Below, piece after piece: positions 1-8,934 of a stretch of 56,724 nt of DNA. The first letter of the stretch is position 1. The number at the start of each line of letters is the position of its first letter. Under the pieces are notes generated by a model that saw nothing but the letters and a program-made list of their open reading frames with translations, was not told where the DNA came from and did not search any database. A program made the translations under genes and the position numbers. The DNA comes from Pirellulales bacterium (lineage in GTDB: Bacteria; Planctomycetota; Planctomycetia; Pirellulales; JAEUIK01): NCBI GenBank assembly GCA_019745975.1, contig JAIESQ010000110.1:1-56724 (forward strand). Reading direction: 5' to 3'.

Positions 1-49
1 GTCTCGCAACCGCAGCTTGAGGGAAGAGCCGTTTTTCATGGAATACCAG

Positions 50-193
50 TTACCGACGATTTCTCAGAAAGTGCAGCCCATAAGCAATGCCGATTGAAGA
101 TCCGGCTGGATTCAAGAATTGAATGGTGGCCGCGCGCGATGTGCCCACGAGCGCGACGGAAATCAACACGACTGCCAGAATCGTGCGATGCAT
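50..193 (-). CDS. Putative small exported peptide, or 5' part of a frameshifted gene
   Basis: The reading frame encodes 47 residues and begins with a typical signal peptide: MHRT, a hydrophobic stretch of about 13 residues (ILAVVLISVALVG), then TSRAA. A GGAGG ribosome binding site lies about 8 nt before the ATG at 193, so translation initiation looks real. The frame stops after only about 25 mature residues. In another frame, continuing to the left window edge, the sequence reads IVGNWYSMKNGSSLKLRLRD, which looks like protein and resembles small secreted GTW-type proteins. A single frameshift near position 55 could join the two parts. It may therefore be a broken or mis-sequenced gene running off the window rather than a 47-residue peptide. 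No family is recognised. Confidence 0.35.
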   Translation of the reverse strand: MHRTILAVVLISVALVGTSRAATIQFLNPAGSSIGIAYGLHFLRNRR

Positions 194-380
194 TAGCGTT
201 TCCTCCCCAGATGCGAAACTACTCCCCAAACGGCCGCGAGTCCGCCCATGCTACCCCCGGCCAAATCACGCCGCCAGCAGCACGTGAGACGTCCCCCTCG
301 GCGCGGCACCGCGCAGAGCGCTGTCCCAACAACCGGCGCCCGATCAAGTTGCGCCCTCGCGCGTGGCCATTTTCTGGCCC

Positions 381-408
381 TTGACAAATGGTCACAAATG
401 TGTACAGT
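381..408 (+). promoter_or_regulatory. Near-consensus sigma70-type promoter inside repeat A1
   Basis: TTGACA at 381-386 is followed after 16 nt by TACAGT at 403-408. The second copy of the repeat keeps the arrangement as TTGAAA, 16 nt, TACAGT at 53295-53322. The -10 region overlaps TGTGTACAGTAATA, which resembles the half-site GTGTACAGAAA in front of lexA in this window. No gene follows directly: the transcript would run through the palindrome at 446-472 into the motif array. Promoter activity is inferred from sequence only. Confidence 0.45.
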
Positions 409-604
409 AATAGGTGCGAGACCTGGGAAGGAAGTCGCGCGGGTGCCATGCCCACGCTTGTCGTGGGCATGCCTGCGATCGGTCCCCTGAAAACTGAACA
501 CCGAACACTGAAAACTATTCACGACGGGAGCAAACCTGGCGCGCCAGCCTGCGCGCGAACACGAACCCGACGCGTCAGCGAGGGTCTCATTGGTAAAATT
601 GGTC

Positions 605-730
605 GGGACGCAAAATGCTCGGCGGGACGCAATCGGGACGCAAGCTTTTCAGTTTTGCGTCCCGGTGCAAGTAGTTCACAGATAGGAGGTTAACCGCATG
701 TAACACCCTGCCGGGACGGTAGGGACGCAA
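605..730 (+). repeat. Array of GGGACGCAA motifs in repeat A1
   Basis: Exact GGGACGCAA occurs at 605-613, 624-632, 635-643 and 722-730, and inverted (TTGCGTCCC) at 655-663. A variant GGGACGG occurs at 713. A mix of direct and inverted copies of a 9-mer looks like a multi-site protein-binding region such as recombinase arm sites or iterons. The second array (53604-53730) has nearly the same layout but every unit begins TAGGACG instead of GGGACG. Confidence 0.75.
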
Positions 731-1189
731 GTTCCCCGGACAATTCTATTCTGGGCCCCCCCAGGTGACAGTCCGCAGTCGGTGGGCGTTGTGGTGGATC
801 GCGCCGACTTGCCAGAGCGCCCAACGGCTTACGCGCGCTATCCGGCCAGAACCACGCGATCGGTGGCTCGCTCGGATGATAGGTCAACGTCTCCCGCTTG
901 CGGGCGGCGACACTTATTGACCCTTTCACAGCCGGGCGAACGCGGGCGACCTACGGAAGCCCGCGATTTAGCAGGAAAACTGCCCGAGCGAGTGTTCGCG
1001 CCATTTGCCACGGCTAATAAAATACCCCCCTTATCGACGGACGAGCGGAGCGAACCGGCGCTTCGCGCCAACCGTCTTGCCAGAAGGGACGTTTGCGGCC
1101 AGCCTGGCGACGACGCCACGCCCCGAGCCTGGCGAGCAGTTCGCGACGACTTGAAATCCAGCGACTCACGGAGCGAGGGAATCCACGAC

Positions 1190-2302
1190 ATGGCCCAGCG
1201 CGTTTTCAACTTTTCGTCGGGGCCGGCCGTGCTGCCGCTGCCCGTACTCGAGCAGGCACAACGCGACCTGTTGGCGCTCCCCGGCGTGGGCATGTCGGTG
1301 CTGGAAATCAGCCACCGCTCGAAGCCCTTTGACGAAATCCTGGCGTCCACCGAGAGCAACCTGCGCAAGCTGCTGGGAATTCCCGACGGCCACCGCGTGC
1401 TGTTCTTTCAAGGGGGCGCGGCGCTGCAGTTCTCGATGATCCCCATGAATCTGCTGCGCGGCACCGAGCGCGCAGCCGAATACCTCGTCGCTGGCGCTTG
1501 GGGGAAGAAGGCCCAACAGGCCGCCGCGCTTGAAGGCACAGCCCGCGCGGTCTGGGACGGCGCCAAAACGTCGTACGACCGCTTGCCCCATCCCGGCGAA
1601 TTCCAGGTCAGCCCCGAGGCGGCTTATTTCCACATCACCTCGAACGAAACCATTCAAGGCGTGCAGATGCCGGCCGATCCGCGGCAAGCCGGCCTCAAGC
1701 TGCCCGCTGGAGTGCCGCTCGTTTGCGATTCGTCGAGCGACATCCTTTCGCGGCCGGTGCCGATCGCCGATTACGGGCTGGTTTACGCCTGCGCGCAGAA
1801 AAACGCCGGGCCGGCCGGTGTGACCGTTGTGATCATTCGCGACGAATTGATCGAGCGCTCCTGCCAGTCGCTGCCGGGCATCCTCAGCTATCGGGAGTTC
1901 GCCCAGAATAATTCGCTCTACAACACCCCCTGCGTGTTCGGCATCTATGTGATGATGCTCGTCACGCGCTGGCTGTTGGAGGACGTTGGCGGGCTAACAG
2001 AGATGGCCCGGCAAAATGCCGCCAAGGCGAAGTTGCTCTACGATGTGCTCGACGGCAGCGGCGGGTTTTACCGTGGGCACGCGCAGCCCGAATGTCGATC
2101 GGACATGAACGTCACCTTTCGGTTGCCGAGCGAGGAATTGGAGATGCGGTTCATTAAAGCCGCCGAGGCTGCCGATCTCTATCAACTCAAGGGACACCGT
2201 TCGGTGGGCGGGATCCGGGCCTCGATCTACAATGCCATGCCTTTGCAAGGAGTCCAAAGGCTGGCCGACGTGATGCACGATTTTCGGCGGCAGGCGGGGT
2301 GA
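1190..2302 (+). CDS. serC: Phosphoserine aminotransferase
   Basis: This cytoplasmic PLP enzyme converts 3-phosphohydroxypyruvate and glutamate to phosphoserine and 2-oxoglutarate in serine synthesis; it can also act in pyridoxal phosphate synthesis. The protein is 370 residues, the normal length for SerC. It opens with the hallmark FNFSSGPA at residues 6-13, has GGAALQFSM near 75-83 and the expected PLP lysine K204 in YACAQKNAGPAG. The ATG at 1190 was chosen because family homology begins exactly there and an AGGGA site precedes it; the open frame extends upstream but that part is not protein-like. It stands alone after repeat A1 and is followed by a flippase gene 77 nt downstream. Confidence 0.96.
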   Translation: MAQRVFNFSSGPAVLPLPVLEQAQRDLLALPGVGMSVLEISHRSKPFDEILASTESNLRKLLGIPDGHRVLFFQGGAALQFSMIPMNLLRGTERAAEYLVAGAWGKKAQQAAALEGTARAVWDGAKTSYDRLPHPGEFQVSPEAAYFHITSNETIQGVQMPADPRQAGLKLPAGVPLVCDSSSDILSRPVPIADYGLVYACAQKNAGPAGVTVVIIRDELIERSCQSLPGILSYREFAQNNSLYNTPCVFGIYVMMLVTRWLLEDVGGLTEMARQNAAKAKLLYDVLDGSGGFYRGHAQPECRSDMNVTFRLPSEELEMRFIKAAEAADLYQLKGHRSVGGIRASIYNAMPLQGVQRLADVMHDFRRQAG

Positions 2303-2379
2303 TACGATCGCTGGTACGTCAGCGAAGCTGAAGTTCAGCGAGCGCAACCGATCCAGGGGCATTACAGGTATCTCATCCG

Positions 2380-4059
2380 GTGAAGCCAACCACGCGCTTC
2401 GCTCTCAACGCGACGACCGGTTGGTTAAACGTGCTGGTCGGCGGCGCGACATCGTTCTGGATCGTCGCGTTCCTGGTGCGCGAGTTCTCGCCCGAGCGCT
2501 ACGGCATCACCGTGCTGATGAGCTGGCTCGTCGTCATGCTGCTGATGATCGATGGCGGCATCCGCACCGCCATGGGGCGGCAACTTGCCGAGCACATCGC
2601 CGCTGGAAACTTGCAGCGCATCAACGAGCTCATCACCAGCGTGCTGGCGGGCATCAGCGTTGCGGCCGTCGCCGCGCAACTCGTCGCGCTGGCGGCCGGC
2701 GGCGCGATCGTCGATCTCTTGCAGATCACGGGGCCCGACCGCGCGGTGGCGATGGCGCTGGTGCGCTATTTCGTTGTTCCCTATGCGCTCATGCAGTTTG
2801 TCACGGCGCTCTTCGGAGCCCTGGTCGAAGCAGAACATCGATTCGATCTGGCCGACGCCGCCCACATCGCCGAAACGATCTGCCGTGCGCTGTTGATCGC
2901 CCTGGCACTTGGCGCGTTGGGCTTGGAGTTGCACGGCTGGGCCGCGGCGATGCTGGTCTCAAAGGGAATCGGGCTGGGTTTATCCGCGGCCGTGGCGTGG
3001 CGCGTCGTGCCGACGCTGCGTCTGGCCGGGCGCAACTTGCGTCGCAACATCGTGGACGAACTTTCCGGGCTGGCAAGCGTGACGTTCGTGCAGCAGCTTG
3101 TGCAGAAGCTCACGTCACAAACCGACGTGCCGATTCTGTCGAGCCTCTACGGGCCGGCGGCGGCGGCGTTCTACAACCCAGCGCTGTTGCTGGTTACGTT
3201 TGCTCAACCGTTTTCAGCGGTGCTCAGTCGGCAGTTGCGTCCGCTGGCGACGGCGAATTTCACTCGAGGCCGTCACGAACTGATTCGCGAACTGCTGGTG
3301 CGCGGCACGCGTGTCGGCGCGTTGGTGGCCGTACCGTTTACCGTGGTATTCGTGGCCTTTGCCTTTCCGCTGGTGCGCTTTTGGCTGGGCGAGGGTTATG
3401 CGGCGACTAGTTGGACACTGATCGCCTGGGCGGTCGCCGATTTGGCTTCCAACGCCACGAGCGCCCAATGGCAAGTCATGCTGGGACTGAACCGCGTCCG
3501 CTTGCTAACGGCCGTGCAAACGATTGCCACCGTGATCAACATTGCGGCCTCGATCACGATCATCGTCTGGGCGAAAGCGGCTGGCTGGCCGATGCAACAC
3601 GCCATTCCCGCGATTGTGATACCGACGATCGTAGTCAGTTGGGTGCAGCGCACGGTGATTACTGTGCACGTCGCGCGAACGCTCGACGTGGGGCTGATCC
3701 ATTACCTGATGCACGGCTTCGCTTCCGCCGCGGTGCTCGGACTGGGCTTGACCGCGTTGGCCTTCGGAGTTCAGCTCGTGTTGCCCGCGGACACTCCTGC
3801 AACCTTGATCGCCGAAATCGGCCTGACGATGCTCGTTTGGGCGCCACTGGCCTGGTGGTTGGGCTTCGACGCAGTCGATCGGCGACGCGTACTGGGGGTG
3901 TGGAACACCGTCACCGAGCGCGCTTTGCGGGGCTCGCCCGACTCGCGTGCCAGCTCAGAAAGCGCCACCGCGTTCTCGCGCCCCGAAACCGGAGCATCCG
4001 CAGATCGTCTCGACGACGCCACGGTAAGCGACGCTCTCGATCAAACGACGGAAGAGTAG
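2380..4059 (+). CDS. Polysaccharide/oligosaccharide flippase-like membrane protein
   Basis: The 559-residue protein is almost entirely hydrophobic with roughly a dozen membrane segments, beginning WLNVLVGGATSFWIVAFLV and ending near residue 500. The pattern, including VREFSPERYGI after the first segment and LGLNRVRLLTAVQTI later, fits the Wzx/MurJ/MATE-like exporter superfamily that moves lipid-linked sugars across the inner membrane. A hydrophilic tail of about 50 residues, rich in Ser, Asp and Thr, follows the last segment. The start is a GTG at 2380 without a strong ribosome binding site. No glycosyltransferase lies next to it, so the substrate cannot be guessed. It converges with sppA, with 17 nt between the stops. 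Confidence 0.8.
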   Translation: MKPTTRFALNATTGWLNVLVGGATSFWIVAFLVREFSPERYGITVLMSWLVVMLLMIDGGIRTAMGRQLAEHIAAGNLQRINELITSVLAGISVAAVAAQLVALAAGGAIVDLLQITGPDRAVAMALVRYFVVPYALMQFVTALFGALVEAEHRFDLADAAHIAETICRALLIALALGALGLELHGWAAAMLVSKGIGLGLSAAVAWRVVPTLRLAGRNLRRNIVDELSGLASVTFVQQLVQKLTSQTDVPILSSLYGPAAAAFYNPALLLVTFAQPFSAVLSRQLRPLATANFTRGRHELIRELLVRGTRVGALVAVPFTVVFVAFAFPLVRFWLGEGYAATSWTLIAWAVADLASNATSAQWQVMLGLNRVRLLTAVQTIATVINIAASITIIVWAKAAGWPMQHAIPAIVIPTIVVSWVQRTVITVHVARTLDVGLIHYLMHGFASAAVLGLGLTALAFGVQLVLPADTPATLIAEIGLTMLVWAPLAWWLGFDAVDRRRVLGVWNTVTERALRGSPDSRASSESATAFSRPETGASADRLDDATVSDALDQTTEE

Positions 4060-4076
4060 CGATCGCGTTGGCGTCG

Positions 4077-5186
4077 TTACGGTCGCACGAGCTTCTCTAG
4101 CGGCGGCAAGCTCGTGCAGAGATAGTAGGCGCGCGGCGTCGAAAGCTCGATCACGCTGCGCACGTCGAGCTTATTGGCCGGCAACGACGCGGCAGCCTCG
4201 GCGAACGTTTGCGAGCCGCTGGGGCCAATCAGCAAATCCTGGAGCAACCCCGTCTGCTGCCGGTATTCGATCGCTTGGGCGTCGCTCGCGTCGAGATTCG
4301 CCAGTTCGAGGGCGCGGGCAATCGCGTCGTCGAGATAGCCGATCTCGTCGACGAGCCCCTTGGCCTTGGCATCGCCGGCCGCGAAGACCTGTCCCGTGGC
4401 CAGCGCGTCGAGTTGTTCGGGATGCTCGGCGAATTGTTTGCGGCCGGACTTGATGACGTCCTTGAAGCGCGTGAAGCCATCGTCGACGAGCGCCTGCAAG
4501 ATCGCGCGCTCCTCGGGCGTCATCGTCTTGGTCAGGCTACCAACACCCTTGAGCGGATGGCTCTTGATGGAGTCGTCCTCGATTTTCCATTCCTGCATGA
4601 GGCCGGCGAAGCTGTAATGTGGGATGATCACGCCGATCGACCCGGTCCAGGTCGTGGGCTCGGCAAAGATGCGGCGCTCGCCGTCGCCGACGGCCATCGC
4701 GGAGTAGTATCCGCCGCTGGCCGCGATTCCGCCCATGCTCACGACCATGGGGATCTCGCGCTCTTCGAGCAGTTGGCGCAAGCGGTGGTAGATTTCGTCG
4801 CTGCCGCTGATCGTGCCGCCCGGCGAATTGATGCGCAGCACGACAGCTTTCACGTTGTCGTCGCGGCGGATGACTTCGACCTGGTTGCGGACGAAGCTGT
4901 CCTCGTCGAGGATCGGCCCTTCGAGCCGCACGATCGCGACCTTATTGGTCGCCTTGCGATCGAGCGAGTGGTACTTCTCGGTCACGCCGTGCTCGTGGTG
5001 CGTCTTGTCCACCTGGCCCGCCGCCAGCGTGATATTGAGCAGTAGCGACAGGCCCAGGCCGCCCACCAAGAGCACAAACACACAGCCCACTGCGCACGAG
5101 CCCAGCCCCATGCCACGCGGTGGTGGCGGCGGCGCATAGGCGGGCGTTCGGTATCCCGTTGCTGGCCCCGCAGTTGCCGATTCCAT
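4077..5186 (-). CDS. sppA: Signal peptide peptidase SppA-type protease
   Basis: This membrane-anchored serine protease of the S49 family cleaves leftover signal peptides in the membrane. The 369-residue form has a Pro-rich cytoplasmic N-terminus, one membrane helix at about 33-55 and a single protease domain, as in short SppA proteins. The oxyanion region INSPGGT lies near residue 120, the predicted nucleophile is Ser157 in GGIAASGGYYSA and the general-base lysine is probably Lys213 in PLKGVGS. The ATG at 5186 was chosen because AGGGA sits about 9 nt before it; the open frame continues upstream as low-complexity sequence. It converges with the flippase gene. Confidence 0.93.
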   Translation of the reverse strand: MESATAGPATGYRTPAYAPPPPPRGMGLGSCAVGCVFVLLVGGLGLSLLLNITLAAGQVDKTHHEHGVTEKYHSLDRKATNKVAIVRLEGPILDEDSFVRNQVEVIRRDDNVKAVVLRINSPGGTISGSDEIYHRLRQLLEEREIPMVVSMGGIAASGGYYSAMAVGDGERRIFAEPTTWTGSIGVIIPHYSFAGLMQEWKIEDDSIKSHPLKGVGSLTKTMTPEERAILQALVDDGFTRFKDVIKSGRKQFAEHPEQLDALATGQVFAAGDAKAKGLVDEIGYLDDAIARALELANLDASDAQAIEYRQQTGLLQDLLIGPSGSQTFAEAAASLPANKLDVRSVIELSTPRAYYLCTSLPPLEKLVRP

Positions 5187-5485
5187 GTGAATGATCCCTG
5201 TTGAAAACTCGGGGCGGAGTGAATCGCGCGATTGGCGTCTCCCGCCGGGCCGGCGGCTACCTGGAGACAGCGGGCACAACGGCGGGCCCGTGGGCTTGAT
5301 GCCATCGCGCCAGCAGAACGCGCGTTAGTGTTGCTTGAGACGGCCAGCCGCACAAGTACCGATGGCCTCCGTCGCGGTGTTGCATCGCTTGTGCCGGCAG
5401 CGGTAAGCTACGGCGGCTCAAACCGAATCAACCCGCCGCCGCGAGTCAACGCCACCGGTGGCTCGTCGCCCCAGGAGTAAACGGA

Positions 5486-6235
5486 GTGTTTGTCGCCGCC
5501 TCAACGGATTGTTTTCCAGACCTGTCGCTTGATGCCGCGCTGGACAAAGTCGTCGAACTCGAATTCGCGCGTGTCGAGTTCGCTGTTCGCGAGCACGGCA
5601 ATCAATTGAAGCCGTCGCAGGTGTTGGCGAATCTCGACAAGGCCGTGCAAGCCTGTCGCGAAACGCATCGGCTTAAGCCTGTCGCTCTATTCGTCGATAT
5701 TGACGCGCCGCGCAATGCCTACTACCAGCAGTTCGCCGCGTGCTGCCGGCTGGCAAAAGCGACCGGCATCGTCTCGGTCACCGTACCCGCCGGCGTCCTC
5801 GGCACCCCGTTCAACGAGGAGATCGAACGACTTCGCGAGCTGGTGCGGATCGGCGCGGACGAAAGCGTGCTGGTGAGCGTCAACACCGAGATCGGCCACA
5901 TGACCGAAGACCCCGCCACGGCCGTGGTGCTTTGCGACAATGTCAAAGGACTCGGCATTACCCTCGACCCGAGTCATTACACTTGCGGGCCGCACGCCGG
6001 CGCCAATTACGAGCACTTGATCAAGCACACCTACCACGTGCGACTCCGCGACACTTCCAAGGACAAGCTGCAGGTCCGCGTGGGGCAAGGCCAGATCGAG
6101 TACGGTCGGTTGATCAACCAGCTCAACAAGGCGAACTACCAACGCGGCTTGGCGGTGCACATTGTCCCCCAGGAAGGGGTCGATCACCTGGCGGAAATGC
6201 GTAAATTGCGGCTCTTGCTCGAGAGCTTGCTGTAA
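5486..6235 (+). CDS. Sugar phosphate isomerase/epimerase-like TIM-barrel protein
   Basis: The 249-residue protein fits the AP endonuclease family 2 / xylose isomerase-like TIM barrel. It begins with a beta strand (FVAASTDCF), followed by LEFARVEFAV. Likely metal ligands are the Glu in SVNTEIGHMT, Asp and His in LDPSHYTCGP and His in HVRLRDT, all expected positions in this fold. The start is a GTG at 5486 with AGGAG upstream. Neighbours give no pathway: sppA is divergent and a lipoprotein gene follows 78 nt downstream. Substrate is unknown; planctomycetes carry many such enzymes, so the family call is much firmer than any specific activity. Confidence 0.82.
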   Translation: MFVAASTDCFPDLSLDAALDKVVELEFARVEFAVREHGNQLKPSQVLANLDKAVQACRETHRLKPVALFVDIDAPRNAYYQQFAACCRLAKATGIVSVTVPAGVLGTPFNEEIERLRELVRIGADESVLVSVNTEIGHMTEDPATAVVLCDNVKGLGITLDPSHYTCGPHAGANYEHLIKHTYHVRLRDTSKDKLQVRVGQGQIEYGRLINQLNKANYQRGLAVHIVPQEGVDHLAEMRKLRLLLESLL

Positions 6236-6313
6236 CTGCCAGGTCGAACTAGCGTGGAACATGGGCCGCGACATGGGTCGCGCACGCATCGTTCCCTTTG
6301 GCGATTCCTCTCG

Positions 6314-6901
6314 ATGAAACGCGATCTTGTGTTCTTCTGCGCCGGGCTGCTTGCCGGTGGCCTGGTCCTGGCGGGGTGCGGCCAGAAGTCGACGCCCTCG
6401 ACAACGTCCGCCACGCCGAATGCTCCAGCGACCAGCGAACCAGCCTCTGGTCAAGTCGCTCCAAGTCAAATCGCCGGGCAGCCCGCCGTGCCCTCCGGCG
6501 CCGTGCACCCCAGCATTCCGCGGCCCGCAGCACCGTTGCCGCAATCCGCTAGCGCTGCCTCGGGCGCGCCGTCGCGTCCCGTGCCCGCCCGTCCGCGCGA
6601 CGAGCGTCAGGATGAGGTCCCCATCGTCCGCGAACTGCGACGCTCGCTGGCTGACGTCGAAGTCGAAAGCGACGACGACCGCAAGTCGATCGGCGCGATG
6701 CTAGATGCGGCCGAGCCTCAGTTGCGTGGCGTGCTCGGCAAGAACTCATTGCGGGCGATCCAGCAAGCGAATCAGCGGATGCCGTTTGTCGTGATCGAGC
6801 CGCCGCGCAAGCCTGCGGCCAAGCCAGCGAACCCGAGTTCGCCATCCGCTCCCTCGAGCCCCACGCCAGCACCAACGCCGACGGCGCCAGCAGGCGAGTA
6901 A
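6314..6901 (+). CDS. Pro/Ala/Ser-rich lipoprotein of unknown function
   Basis: The 195-residue product starts with MKRDLVFFCAGLLAGGLVLA and a lipobox LAGC with lipidation Cys22, so it should be an exported lipoprotein. A disordered Thr/Pro/Ala/Ser region follows to about residue 95. A short, more conserved-looking segment then has alternating charge (VPIVRELRRSLADVEVESDD, ending near QQANQRMPFVVIEPP), before a second Pro/Ser/Thr tail. The ATG at 6314 is chosen because the signal sequence starts there. No domain is recognised. The convergent terminator at 6964 ends its transcript. Confidence 0.72.
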   Translation: MKRDLVFFCAGLLAGGLVLAGCGQKSTPSTTSATPNAPATSEPASGQVAPSQIAGQPAVPSGAVHPSIPRPAAPLPQSASAASGAPSRPVPARPRDERQDEVPIVRELRRSLADVEVESDDDRKSIGAMLDAAEPQLRGVLGKNSLRAIQQANQRMPFVVIEPPRKPAAKPANPSSPSAPSSPTPAPTPTAPAGE

Positions 6902-6963
6902 CTGGCGCGCGCCGTTCGCGCGCGGCGTCATCTTGCAAATTCTGTAACCCGGGGCGCAACAAT

Positions 6964-6993
6964 TAAGCCCAGGGATCGCATTCCCTGGGCTTA
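6964..6993. terminator. Bidirectional hairpin terminator
   Basis: A perfect 12-bp stem (TAAGCCCAGGGA with its complement TCCCTGGGCTTA) encloses the 6-nt loop TCGCAT. It lies between the convergent lipoprotein gene and rpmG, 62 nt after the first and 32 nt after the second. The stem ends in A/T pairs but no long U tract follows, so efficient factor-independent termination is likely but not certain. Confidence 0.8.
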
Positions 6994-7025
6994 CAGCTTT
7001 GCGACTCGCGAATAAACGCCGACGG

Positions 7026-7190
7026 TTACTTCTTCTTTTCGGCGTGCATGGTGTGCTTGCGCAGCCGCGGGCAGTATTTCATCAGCTTGAGTTTCTCGCC
7101 GCCCGTCTTGCGGCGGAGCACATAGTTGTAGTCGCCGGATTCCTCGCAGACGAGGAACACGGTCTCGACCTTTTTTTTGCTCTTGGCCAT
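7026..7190 (-). CDS. rpmG: 50S ribosomal protein L33
   Basis: The 54-residue basic protein [15 protein letters not shown] has the L33 landmarks [24 protein letters not shown] and a lysine-rich end (AEKKK). It binds 23S rRNA near the E site. Zinc-type L33 proteins carry two CxxC pairs; here only single cysteines remain at VCEES and KYCP, so it is a zinc-free or degenerate form. The ATG at 7190 follows AGGAAA. An upstream in-frame ATG at 7316 would add non-homologous residues and is not used. It is divergent from xseA across a 273-nt gap. Confidence 0.95.
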   Translation of the reverse strand: MAKSKKKVETVFLVCEESGDYNYVLRRKTGGEKLKLMKYCPRLRKHTMHAEKKK

Positions 7191-7463
7191 GGGGAGTGTT
7201 TCCTGAAGCGCGGGAGCACAAAGCCTAGGCTCGTACGCGCAATCGCGGTACGTAGAAGCCAACGGCCCGGCCATCATCGGCGTCGGTTTGGCCCTGTAGT
7301 GTAACGCCGACCCCACCGGCGGCGGAAGGGGCTTTGCGAACGTCGCCGCTAGGTCGAATTTCGGGCGAAATCCAATCAGAGCATCCGGTTTGTCGGCCGA
7401 GATCGCTAAGCTGATGGTTAATCACTCCCACAGTTTGAAACAATTGCGACCGGCCGCCGCGTC

Positions 7464-8873
7464 ATGCGTCAGTTCGACCTCTTTCCCGATCCCGAGCCGC
7501 CGCTGGCGCAACCTTCCGGGCCGCGGAAGAAATCTGCCCGGTTCGCGCCGCCAAAAGCTCGGCGTAAGGTCGCCAACGCCGCAACTCAGCCGTCGGCGAG
7601 CACGCCGGCGAAAAAAGTCGTGGCCACGCCGACACCTGCCGCTCCCGATGGTCCTGTCGTCCTCTCCGTTTCCCAGCTCACCGACGTCGTCAAGGAATTG
7701 CTCGAAGGGGCTTTCCCGGCAGTCGATGTCACGGGCGAGATCACCAACTTTTCGCGGGCCCACTCCGGGCATTGCTATTTCACGCTCAAGGACGACCGAG
7801 CCCAGGTCCGGGCAGTCATGTGGCGCAGCGCGGCCGCTCGCCTGCGCTTTGACCTGCACGACGGGCTGGAGGTCGTTTGCCACGGAGCGATCGAAGTCTA
7901 CGCCGCCCGCGGCACCTATCAGCTCGTCGTCGATCGCCTGGTTCCGCGCGGCATGGGGGCGCTCGAGTTGGCGCTGCGGCAGCTTCACGCGAAGCTCGCG
8001 GCCGAAGGTTTGTTTGCCCCAGAACGGAAGCGGCCATTGCGACGCTTTCCCCGCCGCATCGCGGTCGTCACCAGCCCGACGGGCGCGGCGATCAAGGATT
8101 TTCTCGAAGTGTTGCGCCGCCGCTGGCGCGGGACCGACGTGTGGATCATTCCGGCCCGCGTACAAGGCGAACGTGCGGGCGTGGAGATCGCCGCCGGCAT
8201 CGCCCTGGCCAATCGACTGGCCAACGACATCGACACGCTCGTGGTTTGTCGCGGCGGAGGCAGCACCGAAGACCTATGGGCGTTCAACGAAGAGCGCGTC
8301 GTGCGGGCGATCGCCGCTTCGCAAGTCCCCGTGGTTTCGGCCGTCGGGCACGAGATCGATGTCACGCTTTCGGACCTGGTGGCCGACGTCCGGGCACTTA
8401 CGCCCAGCGAAGCCGCCGAGCTCGTCGTCCCCTCGGTCGACGAGATGCGCGGACTGATCAGGCAACTGGCCGGAAGGTTGCGTGCCGGGCTAAGTCGTCG
8501 AGCGGCTCTCGCCCGCACTCGACTCGCAGCGCTGGCGGGCAGTCGCGTGCTGCGGCGGCCTCTGGAGCGGATTCACGACTTGTCGCGAAGGCTCGACGAG
8601 CTCGACACTCGCGCCTTCAAAGCGCAGCGCCGGCGGCTCGACTTGGCGCGGCATCGCGTCGAGCGGCTGGGAGGCAAGCTCGAATCGCTCAGTCCGCTGC
8701 AGGTGCTAGCACGTGGGTATAGCCTTACCGAACGTGCCGACGACGGACATCTGGTACGCGACGCCCGAACCCTTAAGATGGGGGATCGCTTGCGGACCCG
8801 CCTTGCACGAGGGAGCGTCACCAGTCGCGTTGAAGAACTGGATGACGCGGCACGTGCCGGAGATGCCGGTTGA
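7464..8873 (+). CDS. xseA: Exodeoxyribonuclease VII large subunit
   Basis: This is the large subunit of exonuclease VII, which degrades single-stranded DNA in the cytoplasm to oligonucleotides in repair. It has 469 residues. After about 60 variable residues comes the OB-fold single-strand-binding domain (SVSQLTDVVKELLEG, then VTGEITNF and GHCYFTLKD). The catalytic domain follows with RRIAVVTSPTGAAIKD, ARVQGE, VVCRGGGSTEDLWAFNEE and SAVGHEIDVTLSDLVAD. A basic helical region and the C-terminal VLARGYSLT motif complete the protein. xseB follows after 61 nt, as in many bacteria, so the two subunits are probably co-transcribed. Confidence 0.97.
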   Translation: MRQFDLFPDPEPPLAQPSGPRKKSARFAPPKARRKVANAATQPSASTPAKKVVATPTPAAPDGPVVLSVSQLTDVVKELLEGAFPAVDVTGEITNFSRAHSGHCYFTLKDDRAQVRAVMWRSAAARLRFDLHDGLEVVCHGAIEVYAARGTYQLVVDRLVPRGMGALELALRQLHAKLAAEGLFAPERKRPLRRFPRRIAVVTSPTGAAIKDFLEVLRRRWRGTDVWIIPARVQGERAGVEIAAGIALANRLANDIDTLVVCRGGGSTEDLWAFNEERVVRAIAASQVPVVSAVGHEIDVTLSDLVADVRALTPSEAAELVVPSVDEMRGLIRQLAGRLRAGLSRRAALARTRLAALAGSRVLRRPLERIHDLSRRLDELDTRAFKAQRRRLDLARHRVERLGGKLESLSPLQVLARGYSLTERADDGHLVRDARTLKMGDRLRTRLARGSVTSRVEELDDAARAGDAG

Positions 8874-8934
8874 GCGTTCTCAACGGTCGTTGCCCGATGA
8901 GTTGTGACTGCGGTTGTAAGCCTGGGAAAGAACG

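Larger units (their letters stand above)
285..775 (+). repeat. Long dispersed composite repeat, copy A1
   Basis: This non-coding stretch matches a second copy at about 53190-53778 in the same orientation. Block 1 (about 285-555) contains a shared run starting GCGCTGTCCCAACAACCGG, a promoter-like site, the palindrome at 446-472 (arms CATGCCCACG and CGTGGGCATG), a run of CTGAAAACTGAACA-like words and CTGGCGCGCCAG. A linker then differs between copies. Block 2 (605-773) is an array of GGGACGCAA motifs ending in a shared run around ATTCTGGGCCCCCCCAGG. The remaining sequence from 194 to 1189 shows no convincing gene. Long open frames here lack coding character and include an implausible N-terminal extension of serC. 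Confidence 0.8.

Noticed and set aside
94-693. Open frames over repeat A1 as genes
   Set aside because: They are Arg/Pro-rich, overlap in several frames and cover repeats shared with a second copy that has different frames.
782-1189. N-terminal extension of serC by 136 residues
   Set aside because: The translation lacks any conserved sequence, the family start FNFSSGPA lies right after the ATG at 1190, and that ATG has a ribosome site.
6964-6993. Hairpin considered as a riboswitch or small RNA
   Set aside because: Its position between convergent genes with a short loop and a 12-bp stem fits a terminator; no further structure is present.
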